A stretch of 64,000 nt of DNA from Pseudomonas sp. GGS8. Its GTDB lineage: Bacteria > Pseudomonadota > Gammaproteobacteria > Pseudomonadales > Pseudomonadaceae. The stretch spans positions 4,839,501-4,903,500 of the forward strand of contig NZ_JALJWF010000001.1 of NCBI RefSeq assembly GCF_024168645.1, in the 5' to 3' direction. The position numbers and the translations under genes are program-made. The notes below the pieces were generated by a model that saw only the letters and a list, made by a program, of their open reading frames with translations, was not told the origin of the DNA and made no database searches. Shown here one piece after another: positions 47,700 through 56,502 of this stretch. Each line of letters starts with the position of its first letter. Position 1 is the first letter of the stretch.

Positions 47700-49586
47700 T
47701 CAGCTCCTGCCAGGCATGTCGATATCATGTTGATGCACCCGTCGATACAGCGTTGCCCGGGAGATGCCCAACGCCTTGGCCGTGGGGGTGGGTTTCCAGC
47801 GATGACGCACGAGGGCATCGATGAGTGCCTGGCGTTCCGGACTGGCGCAGCGTTCCATGGTGTCAGCTGAAGCCGGATCGTTGAGTCGACGGCCGGGCAG
47901 ATGCTCAGGCAAATCACTCAACAGAATCAAGTGGGTCTCGCACACCGCGCAGGCGTAACGCAGCACGTACCGCAGTTCGCGCACATTTCCCGGCCAGCGA
48001 TAGCCGAGCAGGCATTCCAGTGCGGCGTTTCCCAGTTGCATCGATACCTCGCAGGCCGACGATTCCTCTTCGAGTATCCGGTTGATCAATGCCAGTCGAT
48101 CACTGCGCTCGCGCAACGGCGGCAATTGGAATCGCGCACCACTGAGGCGGAAGTACAGGTCCTCGCGAAACTCGCCAGAGGCGACCAGGGCTTCGAGATC
48201 GCGGTGGCTGGCGCAGACGACCTGAATGTCTATCGCTTTGCTTCGTGACGCTCCCAGGGGCGCCACTTCGCCCTCGGCTAAAACCCGCAGTAGCCGGGTT
48301 TGCAGGGGCAAGGGCATATCGCCGATTTCATCGAGAAACAGGGTGCCGCCATCGGCCTGTTCCAGCAGACCTTGCATGCCTTTATTCGAAGCCCCGGTGA
48401 AGGCGCCGGCCGCATAACCAAACAGCTCGCTTTCGATCAGGTTTTCGGGAATCGCTGCGCAGTTCACCGCGATAAAAGGTCGATCACGACGCAGACTGGC
48501 CTGGTGCAGCTGGCGGGCGAAGACCTCCTTGCCGGAACCGGTTTCGCCGTGGATCAGCACCGGCAGATTACGGTCTTTGACCCGAACCGCAAGGCGCAGG
48601 CTTTCTTCCAGTCGCGGGTCGAGTTCGGCGGGTGACAGTACCCGACGTGCAGGGCTGCGTTTTACCCGCCGTGGCGCGCTGAGTCGTCCATGCAAGACGT
48701 GGCGGCCACCCTGGCAGTGAAACAGGCAGAGCGATTCGTCCCTGGCCCGATGCAATAATTGCTGATCGAACACTTGGCCGATGTGTTCCGGCAGTTGACC
48801 AACGCTTTGCCACAGCCACTGCCGCGCCGCGGGGTTCAGTGCCTGCAGTCGTCCGTCATCGTCCCAGGCAAGCAGGTAATCGGGTTGGCTGTCGACGTAG
48901 CCCGGGCTGTTGTGGGCCCGCAGCACCCAGTAACCCTGGGCACTGTTCATGAAAAACGCTTGTTCTATTTCCCGTGCGCTCTGCACCACCATCTGCCGGA
49001 TCAGGTGCTGCGAACGGCGGTCGTCCGGCGAACGCACCGCAGACACATCGAGCACCCCGAGCAGTTCGCCCCGAGGGTCGAAGACTGGAGCGGCAGAGCA
49101 GGTGAGTCCGATAAAGGCCGCGCGGAAGTGATCCCGCTTGTGCACCGTGACCGGTGTTCGTGCGGTCAGCACCGCAGCCACCCCGCAGGTGCCTTCCTCG
49201 CCTTCCGACCAGCAGGTGCCCAGGTACAGACCTGCTTTGCGGCAATCATTACGGATGGAGGTTTCCACGCGATAGTCAATGGTCTGGCCCTGGGCGTCGG
49301 TGAGCAACACGCAGTAGTCGGCATCGCGCACGCGACCGTGGAGTCGGGCGACTTCTTCGCTGGCGATGCGCAGGAACAGTTCGGAGCGTTCTCGACACTC
49401 CTGCAACACGTTCTGGGAAAGGATCCGCGGCCCTTGTAATGAGCCAGGGTCCAGATGGTGTTGCTCCATGGAGCGGCGCCAGGAGTCCAGTATCAAGTCC
49501 GGCACGGGCAGTTGCGGCAGATGCGCTGCGTTCTTCAATACACGGCTGACGCAATCCACATGCGCCTTCGAGTGTGCGGAAAGCAT
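47700..49586 (-). CDS. acoR: Sigma-54-dependent activator of acetoin catabolism
   Basis: This is a 628 aa enhancer-binding protein. The N-terminal part (about residues 1-300) has a GAF-type sensor ([26 protein letters not shown]) with a following PAS-like region. The AAA+ domain carries Walker A GETGSGKE, the sigma-54 contact loop GAFTGA and Walker [13 protein letters not shown] Fis-type helix-turn-helix ends the protein ([16 protein letters not shown]). This is the architecture of AcoR, which senses acetoin or its metabolites. It is divergent from the acoXABC operon, whose upstream region contains a matching -24/-12 promoter and a palindrome. Confidence 0.93.
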   Translation of the reverse strand: MLSAHSKAHVDCVSRVLKNAAHLPQLPVPDLILDSWRRSMEQHHLDPGSLQGPRILSQNVLQECRERSELFLRIASEEVARLHGRVRDADYCVLLTDAQGQTIDYRVETSIRNDCRKAGLYLGTCWSEGEEGTCGVAAVLTARTPVTVHKRDHFRAAFIGLTCSAAPVFDPRGELLGVLDVSAVRSPDDRRSQHLIRQMVVQSAREIEQAFFMNSAQGYWVLRAHNSPGYVDSQPDYLLAWDDDGRLQALNPAARQWLWQSVGQLPEHIGQVFDQQLLHRARDESLCLFHCQGGRHVLHGRLSAPRRVKRSPARRVLSPAELDPRLEESLRLAVRVKDRNLPVLIHGETGSGKEVFARQLHQASLRRDRPFIAVNCAAIPENLIESELFGYAAGAFTGASNKGMQGLLEQADGGTLFLDEIGDMPLPLQTRLLRVLAEGEVAPLGASRSKAIDIQVVCASHRDLEALVASGEFREDLYFRLSGARFQLPPLRERSDRLALINRILEEESSACEVSMQLGNAALECLLGYRWPGNVRELRYVLRYACAVCETHLILLSDLPEHLPGRRLNDPASADTMERCASPERQALIDALVRHRWKPTPTAKALGISRATLYRRVHQHDIDMPGRS

Positions 49587-49679
49587 TTAAGGCCTCCGGT
49601 TCGATCTTCTTTTCATTGTGCGGGCTATTAAGCGCCGTTCACGGACGGTCGACAAGCATCGGTTCACCCACTGCAAAGC

Positions 49680-49696
49680 TGAGACGCGACGTCTCA
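49680..49696. promoter_or_regulatory. Probable AcoR binding site (upstream activating sequence)
   Basis: TGAGACG-CGA-CGTCTCA is a perfect 7-3-7 inverted repeat about 120 bp upstream of the sigma-54 promoter. A further half-site GCGTCTCAA lies at 49732-49740. Position and symmetry fit an enhancer for a Fis-type activator. Confidence 0.65.
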
Positions 49697-49816
49697 AGGT
49701 CTCACCACTCACCCGTGCAGGCTGACATGGGGCGTCTCAATCACGCGATATCCCACCCCTTGAAAACTCAACAAAGACCGCTCTGGACCGGGCTTTCTGG
49801 CGATCTTTTGCGAACC

Positions 49817-49832
49817 TGGCACCGGCCTTGCT
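49817..49832 (+). promoter_or_regulatory. Sigma-54 (-24/-12) promoter of the aco operon
   Basis: TGGCACCGGCCTTGCT matches the consensus TGGCAC-N5-TTGCW exactly, with correct GG-to-GC spacing. It lies 54 bases before the leader ORF and 101 before acoX, and is served by the divergent activator. Confidence 0.88.
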
Positions 49833-49885
49833 CTAACCCCGTCAACCAGTACGACTGGCAACCCGATAATAACAAGAGGTGCCCT

Positions 49886-49936
49886 ATGTCCTCCTGCCGA
49901 GGCCTTTACTCTGCTGTATCTGTGGTGGCGACATGA
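49886..49936 (+). CDS. Small leader ORF coupled to acoX (16 aa)
   Basis: An AAGAGGT ribosome site five bases upstream precedes an ATG opening MSSCRGLYSAVSVVAT. Its TGA overlaps the acoX ATG (ATGA). Because acoX itself has only a weak ribosome site, the small ORF probably delivers ribosomes to it. No homologue is recognised, and it may have no function beyond coupling. Confidence 0.5.
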   Translation: MSSCRGLYSAVSVVAT

Positions 49937-50991
49937 GTCGCTTGCCCCTGACCGTCGGCATCATTGCCAATCCGGCGTCCGGCCGGGACGTACGGCGCCT
50001 GACGGCGAATGCCGGGCTGTTTTCCAGCACCGACAAGGTCTCGGTGATCCAACGGCTGCTGGCGGCTTTTGGCGCCACCGGTGTCGAGCGCGTGCTGATG
50101 CCCACCGACATGACCGGCATCGCGGCGGCGGTGAAGAAGAACAGTCATGGCCGCCAGGCGCGTGACAGCCACTGGCCAACCCTGGAGTTCCTGGAACTGA
50201 CCTTGCGCCAGAGCGTGGCGGACACTCGCCAAGCCGCGCGCTGGATGGCTGAACGCGGCGTGTCACTGATTGCCGTGCTCGGTGGTGACGGCACCCACAA
50301 AGCGGTGGCCGCCGAAGTCGGCGACATTGCGCTGCTGACCCTGTCGACGGGAACCAACAACGCCTTCCCGGAGCTGCGTGAGGCCACCAGCGCCGGGCTG
50401 GCCGGCGGGCTATTCGCCAGCGGCCGGATCCCGCCCGAAATTGCCTTGCGCCGCAATAAACGCCTGCTGGTGCGGATTCCGAGCCGCGACTTGTGCGAAG
50501 TGGCGCTGGTGGACGTGGCGGTGTCCTCGCTGCCCTTTATCGGCGCCCGTGCAATCAGCCGTGGGATCGATCTGGCGGAGGTGTTTGTCACCTTCGCCGA
50601 ACCTCAGTCCATTGGCATCTCGGCCCTCTGCGGCTTGTGGTTTCCGGTATCGCGCCAAGCCCCCAACGGTGCCTGGATGCGCCTTGATCCGCAGTCGTCC
50701 GAAGCCTTGCTGGTGCCTCTGGCGCCCGGCCTGTTGCAAGGCTGCGGCGTGCTCGCGGCCGGCAGCCTTGAACCCGGTGTTGCCCATCGTCTGTGCCTGA
50801 GCAGCGGCACCCTGGCCCTGGATGGCGAACGGGAAATCGAATTCAACGCCCATGACTTACCCACTGTGACCCTCGATGCCGGCGGCCCGCTGAGCATCGA
50901 TGTCAATGCGGCGCTGGCCTATGCCGCGCAAGAGCGGCTGCTGGCCATCGGTCGTGAACACCCGCAACACCCTTTGAACCTTGCACTTTGA
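49933..50991 (+). CDS. acoX: Acetoin catabolism protein AcoX (ATP-NAD kinase-like)
   Basis: This 352 aa cytoplasmic protein resembles the NAD/diacylglycerol kinase superfamily. The N-terminal LTVGIIANPASGRDVRRL and the GGDGTHK motif (IAVLGGDGTHKAVAAE) are the expected nucleotide-binding parts, followed by LSTGTNNAFPE. AcoX accompanies acetoin dehydrogenase genes in pseudomonads and Cupriavidus, but its exact role is unsettled. I chose the ATG at 49933, coupled to a short leader ORF; a frame start at 49879 would add 18 atypical residues. acoA follows after a 33-bp gap. Confidence 0.9.
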   Translation: MSRLPLTVGIIANPASGRDVRRLTANAGLFSSTDKVSVIQRLLAAFGATGVERVLMPTDMTGIAAAVKKNSHGRQARDSHWPTLEFLELTLRQSVADTRQAARWMAERGVSLIAVLGGDGTHKAVAAEVGDIALLTLSTGTNNAFPELREATSAGLAGGLFASGRIPPEIALRRNKRLLVRIPSRDLCEVALVDVAVSSLPFIGARAISRGIDLAEVFVTFAEPQSIGISALCGLWFPVSRQAPNGAWMRLDPQSSEALLVPLAPGLLQGCGVLAAGSLEPGVAHRLCLSSGTLALDGEREIEFNAHDLPTVTLDAGGPLSIDVNAALAYAAQERLLAIGREHPQHPLNLAL

Positions 50992-51024
50992 AACTTGAGC
51001 CTCAAGACACCCTGGAGAATAAAA

Positions 51025-52002
51025 ATGTCGACACAGCTGACCGCTGATCAATTGCTGCACGCCTATCGGGTGATGCGCACCATCCGCGTCTTTGAAGAGC
51101 GCCTGCACGTGGAGTTCGCCACCGGCGAGATTCCCGGTTTCGTCCATCTTTATGCCGGTGAAGAAGCCTCGGCCGCCGGTGTCATGGCTCACCTGAGGGA
51201 TGACGACTGCATCGCCTCCAACCACCGTGGCCACGGTCATTGCATCGCCAAGGGCGTTGATGTGCACGGGATGATGGCTGAAATCTACGGTAAGAAAACC
51301 GGGGTCTGTCAGGGCAAGGGCGGCTCCATGCACATCGCCGATTTCGAGAAAGGCATGCTCGGTGCCAATGGCATCGTCGGGGCCGGTGCACCGCTGGTGG
51401 TAGGGGCGGCCCTGGCCGCCAGGCTCAAGGGAACCGACGGCGTCGCCGTGGCGTTCTTCGGCGACGGCGGTTCCAACGAAGGCGCGGTGTTCGAAGCGAT
51501 GAACATGGCCTCGGTGTGGAACCTGCCGTGCCTGTTCATTGCCGAGAACAACGGTTACGCCGAGGCCACGGCGTCCAACTGGTCCGTGGCTTGTGATCAT
51601 ATCGCCGACCGCGCAGCCGGTTTCGGCATGCCTGGGGTCACCGTCGACGGCTTCGATTTTTTCGCTGTTCACGAAGCCGCCGGTGCCGCGGTGGCGCGCG
51701 CCCGAGCCGGTGAAGGACCGTCGTTGATCGAGGTCAAGTTGACCCGCTACTACGGTCACTTTGAAGGCGATGCCCAGACCTATCGGGCACCGGATGAGGT
51801 CAAGTATTTCCGCGAGCACAACGACTGCCTGATGCAGTTTCGCGAACGTACCACTCGGACCGGTTTGATCGATGCCAGCCAGTTGGACCAGATCGATGGT
51901 GAAGTGGACCTGCTGATCGAAAATGCCGTGCGCAAGGCCAAGTCCGACCCCAAGCCAAACGCCGCCGACTTGCTCACCGACGTCTACGTTTCCTATCCCT
52001 GA
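51025..52002 (+). CDS. acoA: Acetoin dehydrogenase E1 alpha subunit
   Basis: This 325 aa subunit of the thiamine-diphosphate-dependent acetoin:DCPIP oxidoreductase cleaves acetoin to acetaldehyde and an acetyl unit. The TPP motif GDGGSNEGAVFEAMNMASVWNLP with a later IAENN is intact, as is GKGGSMHIADF. CTGGAG lies upstream of the ATG at 51025; ten extra codons upstream lack a ribosome site. Length and order fit AcoA, and it forms a heterotetramer with the next gene product. Confidence 0.94.
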   Translation: MSTQLTADQLLHAYRVMRTIRVFEERLHVEFATGEIPGFVHLYAGEEASAAGVMAHLRDDDCIASNHRGHGHCIAKGVDVHGMMAEIYGKKTGVCQGKGGSMHIADFEKGMLGANGIVGAGAPLVVGAALAARLKGTDGVAVAFFGDGGSNEGAVFEAMNMASVWNLPCLFIAENNGYAEATASNWSVACDHIADRAAGFGMPGVTVDGFDFFAVHEAAGAAVARARAGEGPSLIEVKLTRYYGHFEGDAQTYRAPDEVKYFREHNDCLMQFRERTTRTGLIDASQLDQIDGEVDLLIENAVRKAKSDPKPNAADLLTDVYVSYP

Positions 52003-52035
52003 ACGCCCCCTATAACAAGAATCGAGACCTTCATC

Positions 52036-53055
52036 ATGGCGAGAAAAATCAGTTATCAGCAGGCAATCAACGAAGCCCTGGCCCAGGAAATGCGCCGCGA
52101 CCCCAGCGTGTTCATCATGGGGGAAGACGTCGCCGGCGGTGCCGGTGCTCCTGGGGAAAACGACGCCTGGGGCGGGGTATTGGGCGTGACCAAGGGCCTC
52201 TACCACCAATTCCCCGGTCGCGTGCTGGACACGCCGCTGTCGGAGCTGGGTTATGTCGGTGCTGCGGTAGGCGCAGCAACCTGTGGCGTGCGCCCGGTGT
52301 GTGAATTGATGTTCGTCGACTTCGCCGGTTGTTGCCTGGACCAGATCCTCAATCAGGCAGCCAAGTTCCGCTACATGTTCGGTGGCAAGGCTTCCACCCC
52401 GTTGGTGATTCGCACCATGGTCGGCGCGGGCCTGCGGGCAGCCGCCCAACATTCGCAAATGCTCACGTCGCTGTGGACCCACATCCCCGGACTGAAAGTC
52501 GTTTGCCCGTCGTCACCTTATGACGCCAAGGGCCTGTTGATCCAGGCTATCCGCGACAACGATCCGGTGATCTTCTGCGAACACAAACTGCTTTACAGCA
52601 TGCAGGGCGAGGTGCCGGAAGAGCTCTATACCATCCCGTTCGGTGAGGCCAACTTCCTGCGCGACGGCAAGGACGTGACGCTGGTCTCCTATGGGCGCAC
52701 GGTCAATACGGCGATGGATGCAGCCCGCAATCTGGCAGGGCGAGGCATTGACTGCGAGGTCATCGACCTGCGCACCACCAGCCCGATGGACGAAGACAGC
52801 ATTCTTGAAAGCGTGGAAAAGACCGGGCGCCTGGTGGTGATCGACGAAGCCAACCCACGCTGTTCCATGGCCACCGACATATCGGCCCTGGTGGCGCAAA
52901 AAGCGTTCGCCTCGCTCAAGGCACCCATCGAGATGGTCACCGCGCCGCACACGCCGGTGCCGTTCTCCGACGCACTGGAAGACCTCTACATCCCTGACGC
53001 GGCGAAGATCGAAAACGCCGTGCTCAAACTGATCGAGTGGAGCAAGCGTTCATGA
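52036..53055 (+). CDS. acoB: Acetoin dehydrogenase E1 beta subunit
   Basis: This 339 aa partner of AcoA is a transketolase-like pyrimidine-binding and C-terminal subunit. It opens ARKISYQQAINEALAQEM with VFIMGEDVAGG, and includes DTPLSELGYVGAAVG, the CELMFVDFAGCCLDQI region and the VIDLRTTSPMDEDSI segment of the C-terminal domain. The stop overlaps the acoC start by 4 bp (ATGA). Confidence 0.94.
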   Translation: MARKISYQQAINEALAQEMRRDPSVFIMGEDVAGGAGAPGENDAWGGVLGVTKGLYHQFPGRVLDTPLSELGYVGAAVGAATCGVRPVCELMFVDFAGCCLDQILNQAAKFRYMFGGKASTPLVIRTMVGAGLRAAAQHSQMLTSLWTHIPGLKVVCPSSPYDAKGLLIQAIRDNDPVIFCEHKLLYSMQGEVPEELYTIPFGEANFLRDGKDVTLVSYGRTVNTAMDAARNLAGRGIDCEVIDLRTTSPMDEDSILESVEKTGRLVVIDEANPRCSMATDISALVAQKAFASLKAPIEMVTAPHTPVPFSDALEDLYIPDAAKIENAVLKLIEWSKRS

Positions 53056-54164
53056 GCCAGATCCATACCCTGACCATGCCCAAGTGGGGCTTGTCCATGA
53101 CCGAAGGGCGGGTCGATGTCTGGCTCAAGGAGGAGGGCCAGGCGATTGCCAAGGGCGATGAAGTGCTCGACGTGGAAACCGACAAAATTTCCAGCAGCGT
53201 CGAAGCACCGTTTTCCGGTGTGCTGCGCCGTCAGATCGCGCGCCAGGACGAAACCCTCGCGGTCGGTGCATTGCTCGGCATTGTGGTTGACGGCGAAGCC
53301 AGCGAGGCCGAGATCGATGCGGTGATCGAGCAGTTCCAGGCCGCGTTCGTGCCGGGTGACGGTGCCGAGGAAGACAGTGGGCCGAAGCCGCAGAAGGTCG
53401 AGTTGGGCGGGCGGCTGATCCGTTACTTCGAGCGTGGCGAAGGCGGGGTGCCGTTGGTGCTGGTGCACGGGTTTGGCGGTGACCTGAACAACTGGATGTT
53501 CAATCATGAGGCATTAGCCGCCGGGCGCCGGGTGATTGCCCTGGATCTGCCGGGCCATGGCGAGTCGACCAAACAGCTGGAGCACGGCGATCTGGATGAG
53601 TTGAGCGGGGTGTTGCTGGCACTGCTCGATCATCTGGATGTTCCGGTGGCGCATCTGGTGGGGCATTCCATGGGCGGGGCGGTGTCGCTCAACACCGCGC
53701 GACTGGCTCCCCAGCGGGTGCGTTCCCTGAGCTTGATCGGCAGCGCCGGCCTGGGCGCGGAAATCAACGGCGACTACCTGCAAGGTTTTGTCGAGGCAGC
53801 CAGCCGCAATGCCCTCAAACCACAGTTGGTGCAACTGTTCTCCGACCCTGAGCTGGTTAATCGGCAGATGCTCGAAGACATGCTCAAGTACAAGCGTCTG
53901 GAAGGGGTGGATGCGGCCCTGCGCCTGCTGGTTTCGGGGTTGTTCAAAGAAGGACGGCAACAACTCGATCTGCGCGGTGTGGTGCAAGAAAACCGTCGCC
54001 CCGTGTTGCTGATCTGGGGCAGTGACGACGCGATCATTCCTGCGACCCACAGCGTTGGGCTGGACGCCCAGGTCGAAATCCTGCCGGGTCAGGCGCACAT
54101 GGTGCAGATGGAAGCGGCCGAGCAGGTCAATCGGCTGATTCAGGACTTTGTCCAACAACACTGA
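53052..54164 (+). CDS. acoC: Acetoin dehydrogenase E2 component with lipoyl domain and alpha/beta hydrolase fold
   Basis: This 370 aa protein has an N-terminal lipoyl domain (residues about 1-80; lipoylated Lys45 in DVETDKISSSVEAP). Instead of the usual DHxxxDG acyltransferase core, an alpha/beta-hydrolase domain follows (about 130-365), with a nucleophile elbow GHSMGGA at Ser206 and an oxyanion segment VLVHGFGGD. This is the known AcoC type of pseudomonads, which transfers the acetyl group to CoA. No E3 (lipoamide dehydrogenase) gene accompanies it, so E3 must come from another locus. Confidence 0.93.
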   Translation: MSQIHTLTMPKWGLSMTEGRVDVWLKEEGQAIAKGDEVLDVETDKISSSVEAPFSGVLRRQIARQDETLAVGALLGIVVDGEASEAEIDAVIEQFQAAFVPGDGAEEDSGPKPQKVELGGRLIRYFERGEGGVPLVLVHGFGGDLNNWMFNHEALAAGRRVIALDLPGHGESTKQLEHGDLDELSGVLLALLDHLDVPVAHLVGHSMGGAVSLNTARLAPQRVRSLSLIGSAGLGAEINGDYLQGFVEAASRNALKPQLVQLFSDPELVNRQMLEDMLKYKRLEGVDAALRLLVSGLFKEGRQQLDLRGVVQENRRPVLLIWGSDDAIIPATHSVGLDAQVEILPGQAHMVQMEAAEQVNRLIQDFVQQH

Positions 54165-54227
54165 TACCCCCTTGGCGACCGGCTATTTGCCGGGCGCCAG
54201 GGCCAACGATTTCAAGGAGATTCCAAC

Positions 54228-55343
54228 ATGAGCCTTCCAATTGATCCGACCCGCAGCATGCGTGCCGCTGTCTGGCATGGTCGTCACGATGTCCGTGTCG
54301 AAGATGTGCCGTTGCCCGTCTCGCCACCGGCGGGCTGGGTGCAGATTCGCGTGCAATGGTGCGGTATCTGCGGCTCCGACTTGCATGAATACGTGGCTGG
54401 GCCAGTGTTCATTCCGGTGGATGCGCCGCACCCGCTGACCGGCATCAAGGGGCAGTGCATTCTCGGTCATGAGTTCTGTGGCGAGATCGTCGAAATCGGC
54501 GCCGGGGTCCAGGGGTTCAGTGTGGGCGAACCGGTGGCCGCCGATGCGTGTCAGCACTGTGGCACTTGTTATTACTGCACCCATGGGCTGTACAACATTT
54601 GCGAGAACCTGGCGTTCACCGGGTTGATGAACAATGGCGCGTTCGCCGAGTTGGTCAACGTGCCGGCCAACCTGCTTTACAAGTTGCCGGCCAACTTTCC
54701 CGCGCAAGCCGGGGCGCTGATCGAACCGCTGGCGGTGGGCATGCACGCGGTGAAAAAGGCCGGGAGTTTGCTGGGGAAAAATGTGGTGGTGGTTGGCGCT
54801 GGGACCATCGGCTTGTGCACCATCATGTGCGCCAAGGCGGCTGGCGCGGCCCAGGTCATTGCTCTGGAAATGTCGGGAGCGCGCAAGGCCAAGGCTCTGG
54901 AGGTGGGCGCGAGTCAAGTGCTGGACCCCAATGAGTGCGATGCTCTGGCGCAGGTGCGGCGGCTGACCGGCGGGCTGGGGGCAGATGTCAGTTTCGAATG
55001 CATCGGCAACAAACACACGGCCAAACTCGCCATCGACCTCATCCGCAAGGCCGGCACGTGTGTGCTGGTGGGTATCTTCGAGGAGCCCAGCGAGTTCAAT
55101 TTCTTTGAGCTGGTCGCCACCGAAAAACAGGTGCTGGGTGCACTCGCTTATAACGGTGAGTTCGCAGATGTGATCGCCTTTATCGCCGACGGCCGGCTGG
55201 ACATCACGCCGCTGATAACCGGGCGCATTCAGCTGGAACAGATCGTCGGGCAGGGCTTTGAGCAATTGGTTAACAACAAGGAGCACAACGTGAAAATCAT
55301 CGTGTCACCCGCTCGAATCCGAGGCACCTCAGAGAGCGATTGA
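54228..55343 (+). CDS. Zinc-dependent 2,3-butanediol dehydrogenase
   Basis: This 371 aa medium-chain dehydrogenase oxidises 2,3-butanediol to acetoin, feeding the AcoABC complex. Catalytic zinc ligands are in CGICGSDLHEY and GHEFCGEIVEIG. The structural zinc site is the four-Cys cluster CQHCGTCYYCTHGLYNIC. The NAD-binding motif is VVVVGAGTIGLCTIM. Start MSLPIDPTRSMRAAVWHG at 54228 follows CAAGGAG. It lies 63 bp after acoC and completes the operon; a perfect hairpin follows the stop. Confidence 0.92.
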   Translation: MSLPIDPTRSMRAAVWHGRHDVRVEDVPLPVSPPAGWVQIRVQWCGICGSDLHEYVAGPVFIPVDAPHPLTGIKGQCILGHEFCGEIVEIGAGVQGFSVGEPVAADACQHCGTCYYCTHGLYNICENLAFTGLMNNGAFAELVNVPANLLYKLPANFPAQAGALIEPLAVGMHAVKKAGSLLGKNVVVVGAGTIGLCTIMCAKAAGAAQVIALEMSGARKAKALEVGASQVLDPNECDALAQVRRLTGGLGADVSFECIGNKHTAKLAIDLIRKAGTCVLVGIFEEPSEFNFFELVATEKQVLGALAYNGEFADVIAFIADGRLDITPLITGRIQLEQIVGQGFEQLVNNKEHNVKIIVSPARIRGTSESD

Positions 55344-55359
55344 CGATGGCCGGGCCTGA

Positions 55360-55389
55360 ACATTCCTGCCGAATTCGCGGCAGGAATGT
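55360..55389. terminator. Hairpin between the butanediol dehydrogenase and beta-propeller genes
   Basis: A perfect 12-bp stem (ACATTCCTGCCG/CGGCAGGAATGT) with a 6-base AATTCG loop lies in the convergent gap. Neither strand has a T-tract after it, so it may act as a bidirectional transcript-end stabiliser rather than a classical terminator. Confidence 0.5.
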
Positions 55390-55408
55390 CAGGGAACGTG
55401 TAGCCCGC

Positions 55409-55453
55409 CTTTTCAGAGCTGCACCCGCCGCAGCCTGCCGCTCAACGGGACGA
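55409..55453. repeat. Direct repeat copy 2 flanking the acetoin cluster
   Basis: These 45 bp overlap the 3' end of the beta-propeller gene and match 47633-47677 at 43 positions in the same orientation. The two copies are 7776 bp apart and bracket acoR through the butanediol dehydrogenase gene. Confidence 0.8.
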
Positions 55454-56468
55454 CAGTGTTGTCTGGCATGGGCAGTGGCCGGCCGGTCAAGCCCATGCCT
55501 TCGCTCACCAGTACCGCATCCTCCAGCAGACACAGGTTGGAAGGGGTATCCAGGTCGCGTGCGAGCACCTCGACCTCGGCGGTTTGCAGGTTGCAGCTCA
55601 ACAGTCGCCCGGTGAAACGGGTAAAGCCGCCGTGCAGCGGTTCGCCGTTCCAGTCGGGTGGCAAGGGTTGTTGCAGGCGCTCGCAGAGCTCCAGCACCAG
55701 CACATTGCCCTTCGGACACAGCGCCAGTCCGGTGGGCAGTTGCAGGTCGCGAATCAGGATCTCGATCTGCCCACTGTCAGGCCGGACCCGAATCACTTGG
55801 CCGGCCTTATCGGCAAAGTCGATGCCCTTGCGCGTCGGGTCGCCCTGCAACTCTCCGGAAAACAGACTGATCAGCACCGCGTCGGTCGCCGGTTCGTACA
55901 CCAGGGTCACGGGGACGGCTTCCTGGCCTTGGTCCAGTTCGGGCAACTGGACCAGCACGCGCTCGTCGTGTTCAGCGCTGAATTCCACTAACTGATTGGT
56001 GTCGGGCTTGACCGCCAGCCAACTGCGGCGGGTCGGGTGGTAACACAGCGCATTCAGATTGCCACGGCTGTGAAATATCGGTTCGGGTGGCGTGAATTGC
56101 AGGTCCAGCAGTTTGGAACCTTCGACGTAATCGGTCTGGCTGACCAGACAGCGCCCGTCACCGCAGGCGATGTCCGACAGTCCCATGATTTCATCGCGCA
56201 GCATGCGGGCCTGCATGTTCATGGCGCGAAAACCTTGCGCGAGTATTTCGCCGGGCAGGTAGGCGCCGGGCGTGTGTGGATCCGGTCGCAATCGACTGAT
56301 ACGGCCGCTGAAGGGCTGGTCCGGCAGGCCGGAGCCGGCTTCGGTCAGCAGCAGGCTGCCGTCGGCCTGCACACAAACGCCCCGAGGGTTAAGCAAGCCT
56401 TCGGCGATGATCGTACTCGGGCGCAGGGTTTCGCGCGGCTGCGCAGGAATATGAAGGGGAACGGGCAT
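55413..56468 (-). CDS. Beta-propeller protein (SMP-30/NHL-like), possible lactonase
   Basis: This 351 aa protein is built of repeated strands with PRGVCVQADGSLLLTEAGSG, PTGLALCPKGNVLVLEL and TPSNLCLLEDAVLVSEG, which recall NHL or SMP-30/ScyD-type six-bladed propellers. No signal peptide is seen. GGAGAG lies seven bases before the ATG at 56468; the frame is open to 56615 but that part overlaps the upstream gene. It follows the VioB-N-like gene by 34 bp and so is the last gene of the cluster of unknown function. Substrate unknown. Confidence 0.75.
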   Translation of the reverse strand: MPVPLHIPAQPRETLRPSTIIAEGLLNPRGVCVQADGSLLLTEAGSGLPDQPFSGRISRLRPDPHTPGAYLPGEILAQGFRAMNMQARMLRDEIMGLSDIACGDGRCLVSQTDYVEGSKLLDLQFTPPEPIFHSRGNLNALCYHPTRRSWLAVKPDTNQLVEFSAEHDERVLVQLPELDQGQEAVPVTLVYEPATDAVLISLFSGELQGDPTRKGIDFADKAGQVIRVRPDSGQIEILIRDLQLPTGLALCPKGNVLVLELCERLQQPLPPDWNGEPLHGGFTRFTGRLLSCNLQTAEVEVLARDLDTPSNLCLLEDAVLVSEGMGLTGRPLPMPDNTVVPLSGRLRRVQL

Positions 56469-56502
56469 AGGGCTTCTCTCCATGGACAAGGGATGGACGC
56501 GG

